Shown: piece by piece, positions 8,763 to 17,114 of the stretch | Position numbering within the stretch: the stretch's first letter is position 1 | How the letters are laid out: each line of letters opens with the position of its first letter | Origin: Desulfurococcales archaeon | Lineage (GTDB): Archaea; Thermoproteota; Thermoprotei_A; Sulfolobales; NBVN01 | Assembly: GCA_015521325.1 (NCBI GenBank) | Contig: WAOK01000005.1 | Coordinates: forward strand, 1-60,342 | Direction of reading: 5' to 3' | Length of the DNA: 60,342 nucleotides | Program-made: the position numbers and the translations under genes | The notes under the pieces: model-generated | What the model saw: only the letters and a program-made list of their open reading frames with translations | Databases searched by the model: none | Told to the model about the DNA's origin: nothing

Positions 8763-9178
8763 GGCCACCCTGCAAAATAATTTTAGATACTTCAGTCCTC
8801 ATGCTCGTCTACGAAGGCATTGACGTCATCGAGCTAATGGAGGAGGCCGTGGAGAGGAAGTGCGAGTACTACGTACCCGACAAGGTCGTGGAGGAACTAA
8901 AGCGCCTCGCAGAAACAAGCAGGGGCAGGAGGGGGGCAGCAGCTCGCCTAGCCTTGAAATACATACAGGGTAGGGCATCGCCTCTTTACCTCGGCATCGA
9001 CGCCCCCACGGCGGACGAGGCCATAAGGGAGTTCGTCGCCTCCAACCCCCAGGAATGGATAGTCGCGACTGCGGATCACGGGATGAGGAGGACCCTCAAG
9101 AAGGCGGGCGTGAGGGTCATAACGTGGTGGCCCGGAAAACACAGGTTCGTGGGCGTGGAGCCCGACACCATAGAATAG
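8759..9178 (+). CDS. PIN-domain RNase (UPF0129/Fcf1-like)
   Basis: The 139-aa PIN-fold protein has the expected acidic residues: D10 in ILDTSVLM, a Glu in VVEELKRL, an Asp in TADEAI and the last Asp in [12 protein letters not shown] proteins cleave single-stranded RNA with Mg or Mn. This lineage sits next to aIF2-gamma in many archaea and is suspected of acting in rRNA maturation. An upstream in-frame ATG (8729) lies inside aIF2-gamma; the GTG at 8759 overlaps its TGA and is preferred. Confidence 0.87.
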   Translation: MRPPCKIILDTSVLMLVYEGIDVIELMEEAVERKCEYYVPDKVVEELKRLAETSRGRRGAAARLALKYIQGRASPLYLGIDAPTADEAIREFVASNPQEWIVATADHGMRRTLKKAGVRVITWWPGKHRFVGVEPDTIE

Positions 9179-9525
9179 TGACGAGGCCCGAGGAGACCGA
9201 GGATAAACTGGCTAAGGCGCTTACCACGCTACGCGGGCTGTACAGATACGGTGCTCTTTAACGCCTAAGGAGCTGGTCACCTACATAACGGCACTAATAT
9301 ATTATCATTATTATGAGGAGGGCAAGGTAACCCCGGAGGAAATACTGTCAAATTATTTCCCTACTGCTCCATGAAGCCAGCGAGGCGTGCGAGCTCAAGG
9401 GCGTCGGGCACGAAATAGGCTAGGGCATATTCTTGGGGTTTATCCATGACACTTACAGGGCCCACCTAGCTGCGATGAGGGTGAAGATGGGGAAGGTGAG
9501 GGGAACGGCAGTGTTAATTGCGTGA
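9178..9525 (+). pseudogene. Broken gene between the PIN gene and rpoE: two compensating frameshifts and an in-frame TAG
   Basis: Three coding-like stretches line up head to tail. The first runs from GTG 9178 to the stop at 9259 and encodes TRPEETEDKLAKALTTLRG. The second is in the -1 frame, about 9261-9369 (TPKELVTYITALIYYHYYEE). The third is back in the first frame, 9352-9525 (LLLHEASEACELKG, then TAG at 9421, then GFIHDTYRAHLAAMRVK). The total of 348 nt is 116 codons, and the first and last frames agree, so one insertion and one deletion plus one nonsense change explain it. The GTG overlaps the PIN stop. I do not recognise the family. Sequencing error is an alternative. Confidence 0.6.
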
Positions 9526-9689
9526 GGCGGGAGTGCGTAGACCTCTCCACATACCTAGAGGACCCACACCTGCCCAGGGATCTGTGGGCTGGGGTGGAGG
9601 AGCTTAGGGAACTCCGTGAAGTGTGTGGGGCCCTCAGTATTTTAATGCTCCCAATCAATGAGAACTGGTGCCCTAGGTGTTCAGGCTAG
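9522..9689 (+). CDS. Small conserved-looking protein, 55 aa, overlapping rpoE
   Basis: This open frame starts at GTG 9522, which overlaps the TGA of the broken upstream gene in the GTGA pattern used throughout this operon, and ends at TAG 9689, 13 nt inside rpoE. The product contains STYLEDPHLPRDLW, a helical GVEELRELREV stretch and a C-terminal WCPRCSG, a possible half zinc ribbon. It matches no family I know. It may instead be the C-terminal part of the gene represented by the pseudogene, shifted to another frame. Compact overlaps on both ends favour a real coupled gene. Confidence 0.5.
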   Translation: MRRECVDLSTYLEDPHLPRDLWAGVEELRELREVCGALSILMLPINENWCPRCSG

Positions 9690-10207
9690 TGAGGGTCAGG
9701 GACGTGGTGCGGGTGCCCCCCACCGAGTTCGGGAAGGACTTAAAGGAGATAGCGTACAAGCAGCTCCGCGAGAGGTACATTGGCAAGGTCTCCCAAGACC
9801 TCGGCCTCATAGTGGGTGTGTGGGACGTAGAGGTCGAGCCAGAGGGCGAGATACTTCCGGCGGATGGCGCCACTTACCACTACGCGGAGTTCACGCTCAT
9901 AACGTTCTACCCCATGAGGGACGAGGTAGTTGAGGGTCCCGTGTCCAACGTCCAGCGCTACGGAATATTCGTGACGATAGGCCCTATAGATGCCTTGGTA
10001 CACATATCGCAGCTCGGCGACGACAGATTCGTCTACGACCACGCCAAGGGAACATTCACGGGCGAGCAGACGAAGGTCACGATAGGTCTAAACGACATCG
10101 TGAGGGGACAGATAATCAGTGTCTCCATAGCACCGCCGTCAACGATAAAGGTCGGGATGACGCTCAGGAGGCCGGGGCTGGGTAAGGTCGGGAAGCTAGG
10201 GGGATGA
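9677..10207 (+). CDS. rpo7: RNA polymerase subunit Rpo7 (E')
   Basis: The 176-aa protein forms the stalk of archaeal RNA polymerase with Rpo4. The N-terminal tip domain (FRLVRVRDVVRVPPTEFG) is followed by an S1/OB domain around 80-170 (VSNVQRYGIFVTIGPIDALVHISQL). Length and order match the family. The GTG at 9677 gives the expected N terminus, although it overlaps the small upstream frame by 13 nt. It precedes spt4, as in most archaea. Confidence 0.96.
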   Translation: MFRLVRVRDVVRVPPTEFGKDLKEIAYKQLRERYIGKVSQDLGLIVGVWDVEVEPEGEILPADGATYHYAEFTLITFYPMRDEVVEGPVSNVQRYGIFVTIGPIDALVHISQLGDDRFVYDHAKGTFTGEQTKVTIGLNDIVRGQIISVSIAPPSTIKVGMTLRRPGLGKVGKLGG

Positions 10208-10213
10208 TGAGCT

Positions 10214-10432
10214 ATGTCCTCGAGGAGGTCAAGATCAAAGAAGGTCACGTACAAGGCCTGCACAAGGTGCCGCTACATAGTCCCATCCGATGTCAAGCAG
10301 TGCCCGGTGTGCGGGTCAACGACTTTCACCGACAACTGGAAGGGCATGGTCATAGTGATAGACCCGGAGAAGTCCGAGATAGCGAAAATAATCGAGGCAA
10401 AGGTGCCGGGAAGGTACGCGATAAGGGTCTGA
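10214..10432 (+). CDS. spt4: Transcription elongation factor Spt4 (Rpo E'')
   Basis: The 72-aa zinc protein has Cys16-x2-Cys19 and Cys30-x2-Cys33, a complete four-Cys ribbon, followed by the conserved FTDNWKGMVIVIDPEKSEIA. It pairs with Spt5 on the RNA polymerase clamp to promote processive elongation. It starts at ATG 10214, 6 nt after rpo7. A basic N terminus (SSRRSRSKK) precedes the ribbon. Confidence 0.95.
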   Translation: MSSRRSRSKKVTYKACTRCRYIVPSDVKQCPVCGSTTFTDNWKGMVIVIDPEKSEIAKIIEAKVPGRYAIRV

Positions 10433-10482
10433 CGAAGTATCGCTTATTAGGTACATCAATGGTTTTCGTCGGGGTATAGAGA

Positions 10483-10830
10483 ATGAGCCAGGAAGAGATA
10501 AAGGCGCTGAGGACCGGGCAGACCCCGGGAGGGCACCCAGTATACGTCGTGAGGGAGCGCATCAACAAGCTCCTCGGGAGGACAGAGGTAGACTTCATCA
10601 TTGTTCACGTGGGCTCCAGCACCCCCTCGAGGAAGGAGGTCCGGCAGGCACTAGCATCCATTTACGGCGTGGGCGACGACGTCGTCGTGGTGAGGTCCCT
10701 CCGCACGGAGTACGGTATAGGGAGGTCTAAGGGTAAGGCCAACATATATGAGTCGAAGGAGAGGGCATTCCAAGTCGAGCCCAAGCACATACTCAGGAGG
10801 AATGGCCTCATCACAGAGGGTGGTGAGTAA
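10483..10830 (+). CDS. rps24e: Ribosomal protein eS24
   Basis: The 115-aa protein has the hallmark [22 protein letters not shown] (about 30-51) and the strand/loop [16 protein letters not shown]. It is a component of the small subunit. The TATA-like CGCTTATTAGG just upstream (about 10440-10450) may give an internal promoter. The TAA stop shares its last A with the ATG of eS27. Confidence 0.95.
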   Translation: MSQEEIKALRTGQTPGGHPVYVVRERINKLLGRTEVDFIIVHVGSSTPSRKEVRQALASIYGVGDDVVVVRSLRTEYGIGRSKGKANIYESKERAFQVEPKHILRRNGLITEGGE

Positions 10831-11006
10831 TGGCGGGAGAGAAGAGATTCAGGTCAGCCCTGTACGAGATCGACTACAAGACGGGTACGATAAGGCTGAA
10901 GAACAAGGTGTGCCCGCGCTGCGGTAGGGTAATGGCGTTCCACAAGCAGCCCGTGCCCAGGTGGCACTGCGGGTACTGCGGCTACGTGGAGTACGTTAGG
11001 CAGTGA
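10830..11006 (+). CDS. rps27ae: Ribosomal protein eS27 (S27ae type)
   Basis: This 58-aa protein is a C4 zinc-ribbon protein with Cys28-x2-Cys31 and Cys47-x2-Cys50, and the typical N-terminal [13 protein letters not shown]. It belongs to the small subunit, and in eukaryotes it is fused to ubiquitin. Its ATG overlaps the eS24 stop by one base and its TGA overlaps the GTG of kae1, so eS24, eS27 and Kae1 are tightly coupled. Confidence 0.95.
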   Translation: MAGEKRFRSALYEIDYKTGTIRLKNKVCPRCGRVMAFHKQPVPRWHCGYCGYVEYVRQ

Positions 11007-12016
11007 GGGGGCCCGGGACGCTCGTCCTGGGAATAGAGTCAACGGCGCACACCTTCGGGGTAGCAGTCGCTTCCGATAAGGAGCCCCATATACTCAGCGA
11101 CGAGAGACACAAGTACGTGCCGGAGAAAGGAGGAATTCACCCTCTCGAGGCATCCCTTTCCTTCATGAAGCACGCCCCCACAGTCATAAGGAAGGCCCTT
11201 GAGGAAGCAGGAGTAACGCCGAGGGAACTGGACGGCGTCGCCGCAGCCTTCGGCCCAGGGCTCGGGCCCTGCTTAAGAGTGGGTGCGACAGCCGCGAGGG
11301 CGCTTGCCGCCTACTATCACAAGCCCCTCCTCCGCGTCAACCATGCCGTGGCTCACGTGGAGATAGGGAGGCTCCTCACCGGTGCGAGAGACCCTGTCAT
11401 AGTCTACCTATCCGGGGGGAACACCCTAATAGCGGCCCAGGTCGGGCGAAGGTACAGAGTCTTCGGGGAAACACTCGACGTAGCGCTGGGGAACTTCATG
11501 GACCACTTCACGAGGGAGGCCGGTCTCGCACCACCTTACGTCGTCGGGGGCCTTCACCAACTTGACAGATGTGCGGAGGGAGGCAAGCTCATACCCGGGT
11601 TCCCCTACATAGTGAAGGGCCAGGACGTATCCTTCTCAGGCCTCCTCACACACGCCCTCAGGGCCCTCAAAGCAGGGCACAGGCTGGAGGACGTGTGCTA
11701 CACGGTTAGGGAGATAGCTTACTCAGCAATCATCGAGATAACAGAGAGAGCACTCGCCCACACAGGCAAAAACGAGGTCCTGCTCGTGGGCGGGGTCGCT
11801 GCGTCCCCGGTGCTGAGGAAGAAGTTCGAAGTGATGGCGGCGGAGAGGGGCGCGACGGTCAAGGTAGTGCCCCCTAAGTACGCCGTTGACAACGGAGCAA
11901 TGATCGCCTGGACTGGGGTACTCATGCTCAGGCACGGCATGATCACACCGCCCGAGAAGGCCTACGTGAGGCAGAGGTGGAGAATAGATGAGTTCGAGCT
12001 CCCGTGGTTCACCTAA
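11003..12016 (+). CDS. kae1: KEOPS subunit Kae1, tRNA t6A37 threonylcarbamoyltransferase
   Basis: The 337-aa ASKHA-fold enzyme transfers threonylcarbamoyl to A37 of ANN-decoding tRNAs. Metal-binding HAVAH is at 114-118; the nucleotide motif YLSGGNT is near 134-140 and the C-terminal DNGAMIAW near 296-303. The N-terminal [12 protein letters not shown] is diagnostic. It is followed by a separate Bud32 gene, and Pcc1 lies 3 kb downstream, so three KEOPS subunits are in this block. The start is GTG 11003. Confidence 0.95.
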   Translation: MRGPGTLVLGIESTAHTFGVAVASDKEPHILSDERHKYVPEKGGIHPLEASLSFMKHAPTVIRKALEEAGVTPRELDGVAAAFGPGLGPCLRVGATAARALAAYYHKPLLRVNHAVAHVEIGRLLTGARDPVIVYLSGGNTLIAAQVGRRYRVFGETLDVALGNFMDHFTREAGLAPPYVVGGLHQLDRCAEGGKLIPGFPYIVKGQDVSFSGLLTHALRALKAGHRLEDVCYTVREIAYSAIIEITERALAHTGKNEVLLVGGVAASPVLRKKFEVMAAERGATVKVVPPKYAVDNGAMIAWTGVLMLRHGMITPPEKAYVRQRWRIDEFELPWFT

Positions 12017-12671
12017 GGTAGTGGCGCTGGGCGCTGAGGCGGCGATAGTGAGGTACGAATTCCTCGGCATGCCCTCAATATTCAAGGTAAGGCTCCCCAA
12101 ACCCTACAGGGATCCCGAACTCGATAGGGAGGTGAGGTCGAGGAGGACGCTGCAGGAGGCGAGGGTAATGAGAGCGGCTAGGGAGGCGGGGGCGAGGGTA
12201 CCGAGGGTGCTCCTCGTGCTACCGAGGAGAGCGCTCATCGTAATGGAGTACGTTAGCGGTGAGAGATTCAAGGAGGCGGAGCCTAGGATGGGGGATAAGG
12301 AGGCCTGCGAGGTGATGATGGTGATCGGCGAGTACGTTGCTAGAATGCACCTAGCTGGCATCGTGCACGGCGACCTAACTACCTCAAACATAATACTGGC
12401 GGATGAGGGTCCGTACCTCGTGGACTTCGGGCTGGCTAAGTTCAGCAACGACCCCGAGGATAGGGGCGTTGATGCCCACCTCATGCTGAGAGCCCTTGAG
12501 AGCACCCACTATGCTAGGGCCAGCAAGCTATTCGAGTGCTTCATGAGCGGGTACTCCTCCGTCGCGGGGGAGGAGAGGGCAAGGGAGGTCATGGATAAGG
12601 TTCGGGAGATAAGGATGAGGGGGAGGTATATTGAGGAGAGACGCCGCAAAGCTGGGGGTCGTCACGAGTAA
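11988..12671 (+). CDS. bud32: KEOPS-associated kinase/ATPase Bud32
   Basis: The 227-aa minimal protein kinase has GAEAAIV at the N terminus, catalytic HGDL at about 127-130 with TTSN, and DFG at 146-148. It lacks the long C lobe, as expected for Bud32, which activates Kae1 through ATP hydrolysis. ATG 11988 overlaps kae1 by 29 bp and has GAGGTGG just upstream; GTG 12021 right after the kae1 stop is an alternative. The C terminus is very basic (ERRRKAGGRH). Confidence 0.93.
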   Translation: MSSSSRGSPKVVALGAEAAIVRYEFLGMPSIFKVRLPKPYRDPELDREVRSRRTLQEARVMRAAREAGARVPRVLLVLPRRALIVMEYVSGERFKEAEPRMGDKEACEVMMVIGEYVARMHLAGIVHGDLTTSNIILADEGPYLVDFGLAKFSNDPEDRGVDAHLMLRALESTHYARASKLFECFMSGYSSVAGEERAREVMDKVREIRMRGRYIEERRRKAGGRHE

Positions 12672-13209
12672 TGAGGGGAAGCTGAGGGAGTTCCGTGTGC
12701 TCGCTGCAGAGTATGGCGTCGAGGTCTACCCGATAAGGGCCCGGAAGCCCGAGATCCAGGCAGACGATGTGAGGGTGATAGCTACCGCATCGGCTGCGGT
12801 GCTGATGCAGCACATTAGGGAGCCCTTCATAGTGGAGGATGCGGGGCTCTTCATCGACGCCCTTAACGGGTTCCCCGGCCCTTACAGCGCTTACGTCTTG
12901 AGAACAATCGGCGTTAACGGGATCCTCAAGCTCATGGAGGGGGTACGGGACAGGTCAGCCAGGTTCGTCGCGGCCATAGCCTACGCCGACAGTGAGATGG
13001 GAGTCAAGGTCTTCACCGGCGAGGTGAGGGGCACCATAGCGACGGAGGCGAGGGGTGCGGGGGGCTTCGGGTTCGACCCCATCTTCGTGCCGGAGGGGTG
13101 GTCGAGGACGTTCGCTGAGGTCGGGCCGGAGGAGAAGTCCAGGATCTCGCACCGCGGGAGGGCCTTCATGGCCCTCATGGAGTGGTTGCTGAGCGAGCGC
13201 ATTCTTTAA
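12631..13209 (+). CDS. rdgB: XTP/dITP (non-canonical purine NTP) pyrophosphatase
   Basis: The 192-aa Ham1-family enzyme removes ITP, dITP and XTP from the nucleotide pool. TSNEGKLREF (about 12-21), VEDAGLFID (about 68-76), the GPYSAYV loop and GGFGFDPIFVPEG near 141-154 are the family signatures. The TTG start at 12631 overlaps bud32 by 41 bp, and GGAGGT lies 3 nt upstream. It ends just before the TATA-like box of the uS15 gene. Confidence 0.93.
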   Translation: MRRDAAKLGVVTSNEGKLREFRVLAAEYGVEVYPIRARKPEIQADDVRVIATASAAVLMQHIREPFIVEDAGLFIDALNGFPGPYSAYVLRTIGVNGILKLMEGVRDRSARFVAAIAYADSEMGVKVFTGEVRGTIATEARGAGGFGFDPIFVPEGWSRTFAEVGPEEKSRISHRGRAFMALMEWLLSERIL

Positions 13210-13244
13210 ATCCCTCAGACACCTCCGTAAGGGGGCAGAAGGGT

Positions 13245-13745
13245 ATGAACAGGGGCAAGGAGAAGGGCCAATCACACTCCACGAGGCCGCCGGTGATAGT
13301 CCCGCCTAAGTGGATATACCTCACACCGGAGGAGGTGGAGGAGATAATAGTGGAGCTCGCTAAGAGGGGGTACCCGCCGTCCATGATAGGGATAATACTG
13401 AGGGACCAGTACGGGATACCCCTGACCAAGGCAGTCCTCGGTGTCAAGCTGATGAAGATCTTTAAGAAGTACGGAATTAAGCTCACACTCCCCGAGGACC
13501 TCTACAACCTCATGGCTAGGGCGGTCAACCTCAGGAGGCATCTCGAGGAGCACCCGAAGGACTACCACAGCAAGAGGGGCCTCATAGAGATCGAGTCAAA
13601 GATACACAGGCTTGTGAAGTACTATAAGAGAGTTGGGAAGCTCCCACCAGACTGGAAGTACGACCCGGAGAGGGCTAGGATAATAGTTTCTCAGCCTCTC
13701 ATCATAGTTCCGAAGACATTAATTCGCAGAGAGGAAGCTGAGTAG
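13245..13745 (+). CDS. rps15: Ribosomal protein uS15
   Basis: The 166-aa archaeal-type uS15 has an N-terminal extension (MNRGKEKGQSHSTRPP) before PPKWIYLTPEEVEEIIVELA and the core SKIHRLVKYYKRVGKLPPDW. It binds helix 22 region 16S rRNA. The frame extends 21 codons further, but ATG 13245 has GAAGGG upstream and a TATA-like TTCTTTAAAT at about 13202-13211. It opens a run with the RecJ-like gene, Pcc1 and eS1. Confidence 0.94.
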   Translation: MNRGKEKGQSHSTRPPVIVPPKWIYLTPEEVEEIIVELAKRGYPPSMIGIILRDQYGIPLTKAVLGVKLMKIFKKYGIKLTLPEDLYNLMARAVNLRRHLEEHPKDYHSKRGLIEIESKIHRLVKYYKRVGKLPPDWKYDPERARIIVSQPLIIVPKTLIRREEAE

Positions 13746-13756
13746 GGCTGGATTTA

Positions 13757-14884
13757 TTGCCACTTGACCTCAGCAGCCTCCGCAAAGGGAGTGTAGGCGA
13801 CACACTAGCGGAGTTCATAGAAGAGGCGCACAGCAAGGGCGTAGCCATAATCTCCGCCCCCCACAACCCCAAGCACCTGGTTCCCGCAGGCCTTCTCTTC
13901 AGCGCTCTCTCCAGGACGGACATAACAGCGATCTTCTACCCCGCGTACGCCCTCCGGCAGGAGGAGGGGGTCCCCACCATAGTCTTCGGGTCTAGCGGAG
14001 TGTGCAGCAACTGCGTGGAGGTCGTTGAGGGCGGGCATGAGTCAGTCGCTAAGAAAGGCGACAAGAGCGTGGTCAAAGTCAGGTCGCCAGCGATGACGAT
14101 GCTTAAGGTGCTCGAGGAGGTCGTCCCTATTAGAAGGGAGGTAAAGTATGTGACAGCATCCACTATACTCCTCAATCATATTCCGAGGGCTAAGTCGGGC
14201 GGGCTTAAGGAATGGGAAGAGGAGGCAATGGAGTATTTCCTCGTAGACAACACCATAGCGAGAGTGGGGCATCCCCCGATAATGTGGTGGGGGATACTAC
14301 CGCCCAAGGAGGCTGTTGAGAGGAGTATCGACATCATGATTTTCAGGTACTTCGTTGATGGGGCTCCCTCAGAGGTCAGCGAGAAGGATGTGCGAATAAG
14401 GATAGGGGATGCAGCAGATAAGGCACCGAACTACGCCGTCGGACAGAGGTGGGGCATTAGGGATCTCACGGAGCTAGCGTACGTCCTCCTCACCCTCGCC
14501 GACATACTCGGCCCCAAGGGAGTGCTTGCTGCGGCGATCAACCCCTCCCACGCTCTCTGGGCCTCCCTAACATTCCGCTCAGCGATCAAGGACTATCGCA
14601 AGATAGCGAGGGAGCTAAAGTACGGCATAGCCGACAGGAGAGGTAGGGCGGCGATAGTGACGACCTCGTGCCCACCGCCACCATTAACACCAATAACCAT
14701 CGCCGCTAGGGGAGCTGACCTACTGAGGGAGGGTGAGGTCGTGGTCGCTGAGTGCGGTGGCAAGTACTTCGCGCCCGCCCAGCTACTTCCGGAGAAGGTA
14801 GTGGCGAGCGCTTGGAGCGAGAGGAGGCTCGAGGGCGGCTACGTCGTGGTCTCCTCCCTCAGCGAGCTGGGTGAGCTGTTTTGA
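13757..14884 (+). CDS. RecJ/DHH-superfamily protein with degenerate active site (archaeal Cdc45-like)
   Basis: This 375-aa protein starts with a RecJ motif-I-like strand and helix (AIISAPHNPKH followed by AGLLFSAL). The metal-binding Asp residues expected there (HxDxDG) are replaced by H-N-P-K, and no clear DHH appears later. The C-terminal NYAVGQRWG and the last 100 residues resemble the DHHA1-like domain. Inactive RecJ homologues (RecJdbh) act as Cdc45 partners of GINS-MCM in Crenarchaeota, so a replication role is inferred. It could be a different degenerate phosphoesterase. The start is TTG 13757 and the stop is coupled to pcc1. Confidence 0.55.
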   Translation: MPLDLSSLRKGSVGDTLAEFIEEAHSKGVAIISAPHNPKHLVPAGLLFSALSRTDITAIFYPAYALRQEEGVPTIVFGSSGVCSNCVEVVEGGHESVAKKGDKSVVKVRSPAMTMLKVLEEVVPIRREVKYVTASTILLNHIPRAKSGGLKEWEEEAMEYFLVDNTIARVGHPPIMWWGILPPKEAVERSIDIMIFRYFVDGAPSEVSEKDVRIRIGDAADKAPNYAVGQRWGIRDLTELAYVLLTLADILGPKGVLAAAINPSHALWASLTFRSAIKDYRKIARELKYGIADRRGRAAIVTTSCPPPPLTPITIAARGADLLREGEVVVAECGGKYFAPAQLLPEKVVASAWSERRLEGGYVVVSSLSELGELF

Positions 14885-15153
14885 AGGTCGAGGCAGAGGT
14901 AAGGCTCTGCAGCGAACTCGCTGACTTGCTTAAGAAGGCCATGGGCCCGGATAATGTCCCACCTAAGGGATTCGAGCTAAGGGACAGCCTCGAGGACGGG
15001 TGCTACACAATAGCCATCTCAGGGGACGGGGACCCGCATAAGGCCCTCCTAACAGTCGCGAACACTATCGACGAGATAACTAGGGTGGCGGAGCTCGTGG
15101 AGTCCGTGATTAGGGCGGCTGATGAGGTCATTCTTTATAAGGCGGGCGATTAG
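14881..15153 (+). CDS. pcc1: KEOPS subunit Pcc1
   Basis: The 90-aa protein has the Pcc1 pattern: an N-terminal strand (KVEAEVRLCSELADLLKKAM), then GCYTIAISGDGDPHKALLTVANTIDEITRVAE. Pcc1 dimerises and binds Kae1 and tRNA in KEOPS. Presence of kae1 and bud32 3 kb upstream supports the call. The TTG start overlaps the previous TGA. TTCTTTATAAGG near its end is a plausible promoter for eS1. Confidence 0.82.
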   Translation: MKVEAEVRLCSELADLLKKAMGPDNVPPKGFELRDSLEDGCYTIAISGDGDPHKALLTVANTIDEITRVAELVESVIRAADEVILYKAGD

Positions 15154-15172
15154 TAAGTGGTAGGTTCCGGCG

Positions 15173-15808
15173 ATGCCTAGGCGAGGAAGGGGAGGAGTAA
15201 GGGATAAGTGGAGGAGGAAGAAGTGGTACACCGTACTAGCCCCGCCCCTGTTTAACTCGATACCGATAGGCGAGACACCCGCCGACGAGGACTGGAAGCT
15301 CCTCGGCAGGGTGATAGAGACCACGCTCTTCGACCTCACCGGTGACTTCACGAAGCACTACGTCCACATAAGGTTCCAGATCTATAAGGTGGAGGACAAC
15401 ACCGCCTACACCAGGTTCAAGGGGCACGAACTCGGGAGGGACTACATGAAGTCAATAATCAGGAGGAAATCCAGCAAGATAGCATCCATAGTCAACGTGT
15501 GGACGAAGGACGGCTACATGCTGAGGGTAACCGGCGTCGCCTTGACCACCTTCAGGTGCAAGACCTCCCAGAAGAGGGCAATAAGAAAGATCATGACGGA
15601 GATACTCCTCAACAGGGCCAAGGAGATGACTCTCGACGAGTACATCAGCGCCATGCTCTTCGGCAAGCTAGCCAACGAGATAGCGGAGGAGGCCAAGAAG
15701 ATATACCCGATAAGGAAGGTCGAGATCTACAAGTCAAAGCTCCTCTACATGCCCGGCCCGAACGGGCAGCCAGTGAAGGCGGTCATAGTGGCTCAGAAGC
15801 CGGCGTGA
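15173..15808 (+). CDS. rps3ae: Ribosomal protein eS1 (S3Ae)
   Basis: The 211-aa basic protein contains KWRRKKWYTVLAPPLFN near the N terminus and TRFKGHELGRDYMKSIIRRKSSKI in the middle, both diagnostic for eS1. It is a small-subunit protein near the mRNA exit. It is preceded by a TATA-like element about 35 nt upstream of the ATG, so it may be transcribed independently of the uS15 run. Confidence 0.95.
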   Translation: MPRRGRGGVRDKWRRKKWYTVLAPPLFNSIPIGETPADEDWKLLGRVIETTLFDLTGDFTKHYVHIRFQIYKVEDNTAYTRFKGHELGRDYMKSIIRRKSSKIASIVNVWTKDGYMLRVTGVALTTFRCKTSQKRAIRKIMTEILLNRAKEMTLDEYISAMLFGKLANEIAEEAKKIYPIRKVEIYKSKLLYMPGPNGQPVKAVIVAQKPA

Positions 15809-15818
15809 GGCGTGGTTT

Positions 15819-17114
15819 TTGCCTCGCCAAGCAGTAATTCTGGCCGCTGGCTACGGCCGTGGCCTCGAACCAATAACCCACACCAGACACAAGGCCCTTC
15901 TACCAATACCGGGAGGCACCCTCCTCTCACACACCCTCAGCGGCCTGGCTAGGGCCGGCGTTAAGAGAGCGGTCATAGTAGTCCACTACCTCGCAGACCA
16001 GGTCATAAGGGAGGCCGAAAGAGTAGCGGCCGAGACCGGGGTAGATGTCGAGTTCGCTGAGCAGGGAGAGCCGAAGGGGACAGGGCATGCAGCACTAAAG
16101 GGCCTGGAGCGCCTGAGAGGGGGCGAGGCCCTCATAATAAATGGGGACACCTACTTCAGCCCGGAAGATCTAGCTAAACTAGCCACCTCAGGTCCATGGA
16201 CAGTAGCAGCCTACGAAGTCGATGACCCGAGGAGGTTCGGCGTCCTCCTTGTCAAGGGAGGTGTCGTAAGAGGCGTCATCGAGAAGCCTGATGAGCCGTC
16301 GAGCAAGCTCGTAAACGCTGGTGCATACGTCGTGAGGGTTGATGAGTTCATCAAGGAACTCGAGAGACTCCAGCCCAGCCCGAGGGGGGAGTACGAGATA
16401 ACGGATGCTGTGGCCGCCATAGCTGAGAAGGAGGGCTTCACCCCACTGATGGTGTCTGAGTGGAGCGATGTCGGCAGGCCATGGACTTACCTAGACCTCG
16501 TGAAGAGGCTCCTAGCAGGTGTGGCCCCAGCGATTAAGGGCGAGGTCAGCCCCAACGCTGAACTAAGAGACCATGTGTATGTTGCTGAGGGGGCTGTGGT
16601 GAGGCACGGCACAGTAATCCAAGGCCCCGCATTCATAGGGCCAGGTGCGGACATAGGGCCTAACGCCTTCGTAAGGGGCCCGGCCATGGTGCTTAATGGG
16701 GCGAGGGTAGGGTTCTCCGTCGAGCTCAAGGCCAGCGTCGTCATGGAGTCAGCGCATGCGGCGCACCTATCCTACATAGGTGACTCGGTGGTGTGTGAGT
16801 CAGCCAACCTCGGGGCAGCCACGGTGTTGGCTAACCTGAGGTTCGATGACGGCGAGGTCACCTACCTAGTCAAGGGAAGGCTGGAGGGCACCGGCAGGAG
16901 GAAGTTCGGGGCCGTCATAGGCGGGCACGCGAAGACGGGTGTCAACACATCAGTGCTGCCGGGTAGGTGGGTCGGGGCCTACTCATGGACGCATCCAGGC
17001 TACGTAGTGAACACGCCGATACCTCCCTGCACCTACGCCTCCCCAGAAGGCCTTAGGGCGGTTCCAGACTGCGGTGTCGACCTCAGTGTCTGGCGGTGGC
17101 AGAGACAATCTTGA
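15819..17114 (+). CDS. Bifunctional sugar-1-phosphate nucleotidylyltransferase/acetyltransferase, GlmU-like
   Basis: The 431-aa protein has an N-terminal nucleotidyltransferase domain (LAAGYGRGLEPITHTRHKA at about 7-25, INGDTYF near 109-115, EKPDEP near 156-161). The C-terminal half is a left-handed beta-helix acyltransferase with hexapeptide-like repeats and GHAKTGVN. This layout matches archaeal enzymes such as Sulfolobus ST0452, which make UDP-GlcNAc or dTDP-sugars and acetylate the amino sugar. The R of the usual GxGxRLxPLT loop is partly altered (GRGLEP). The 3' end overlaps the convergent GTPase gene by 32 bp. Confidence 0.87.
   Translation: MPRQAVILAAGYGRGLEPITHTRHKALLPIPGGTLLSHTLSGLARAGVKRAVIVVHYLADQVIREAERVAAETGVDVEFAEQGEPKGTGHAALKGLERLRGGEALIINGDTYFSPEDLAKLATSGPWTVAAYEVDDPRRFGVLLVKGGVVRGVIEKPDEPSSKLVNAGAYVVRVDEFIKELERLQPSPRGEYEITDAVAAIAEKEGFTPLMVSEWSDVGRPWTYLDLVKRLLAGVAPAIKGEVSPNAELRDHVYVAEGAVVRHGTVIQGPAFIGPGADIGPNAFVRGPAMVLNGARVGFSVELKASVVMESAHAAHLSYIGDSVVCESANLGAATVLANLRFDDGEVTYLVKGRLEGTGRRKFGAVIGGHAKTGVNTSVLPGRWVGAYSWTHPGYVVNTPIPPCTYASPEGLRAVPDCGVDLSVWRWQRQS

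Noticed and set aside
9421-9423. In-frame TAG read as pyrrolysine in the gene before rpo7
   Set aside because: Two frameshifts in the same gene make decay or sequencing error simpler, and no pyrrolysine genes are seen in the window.
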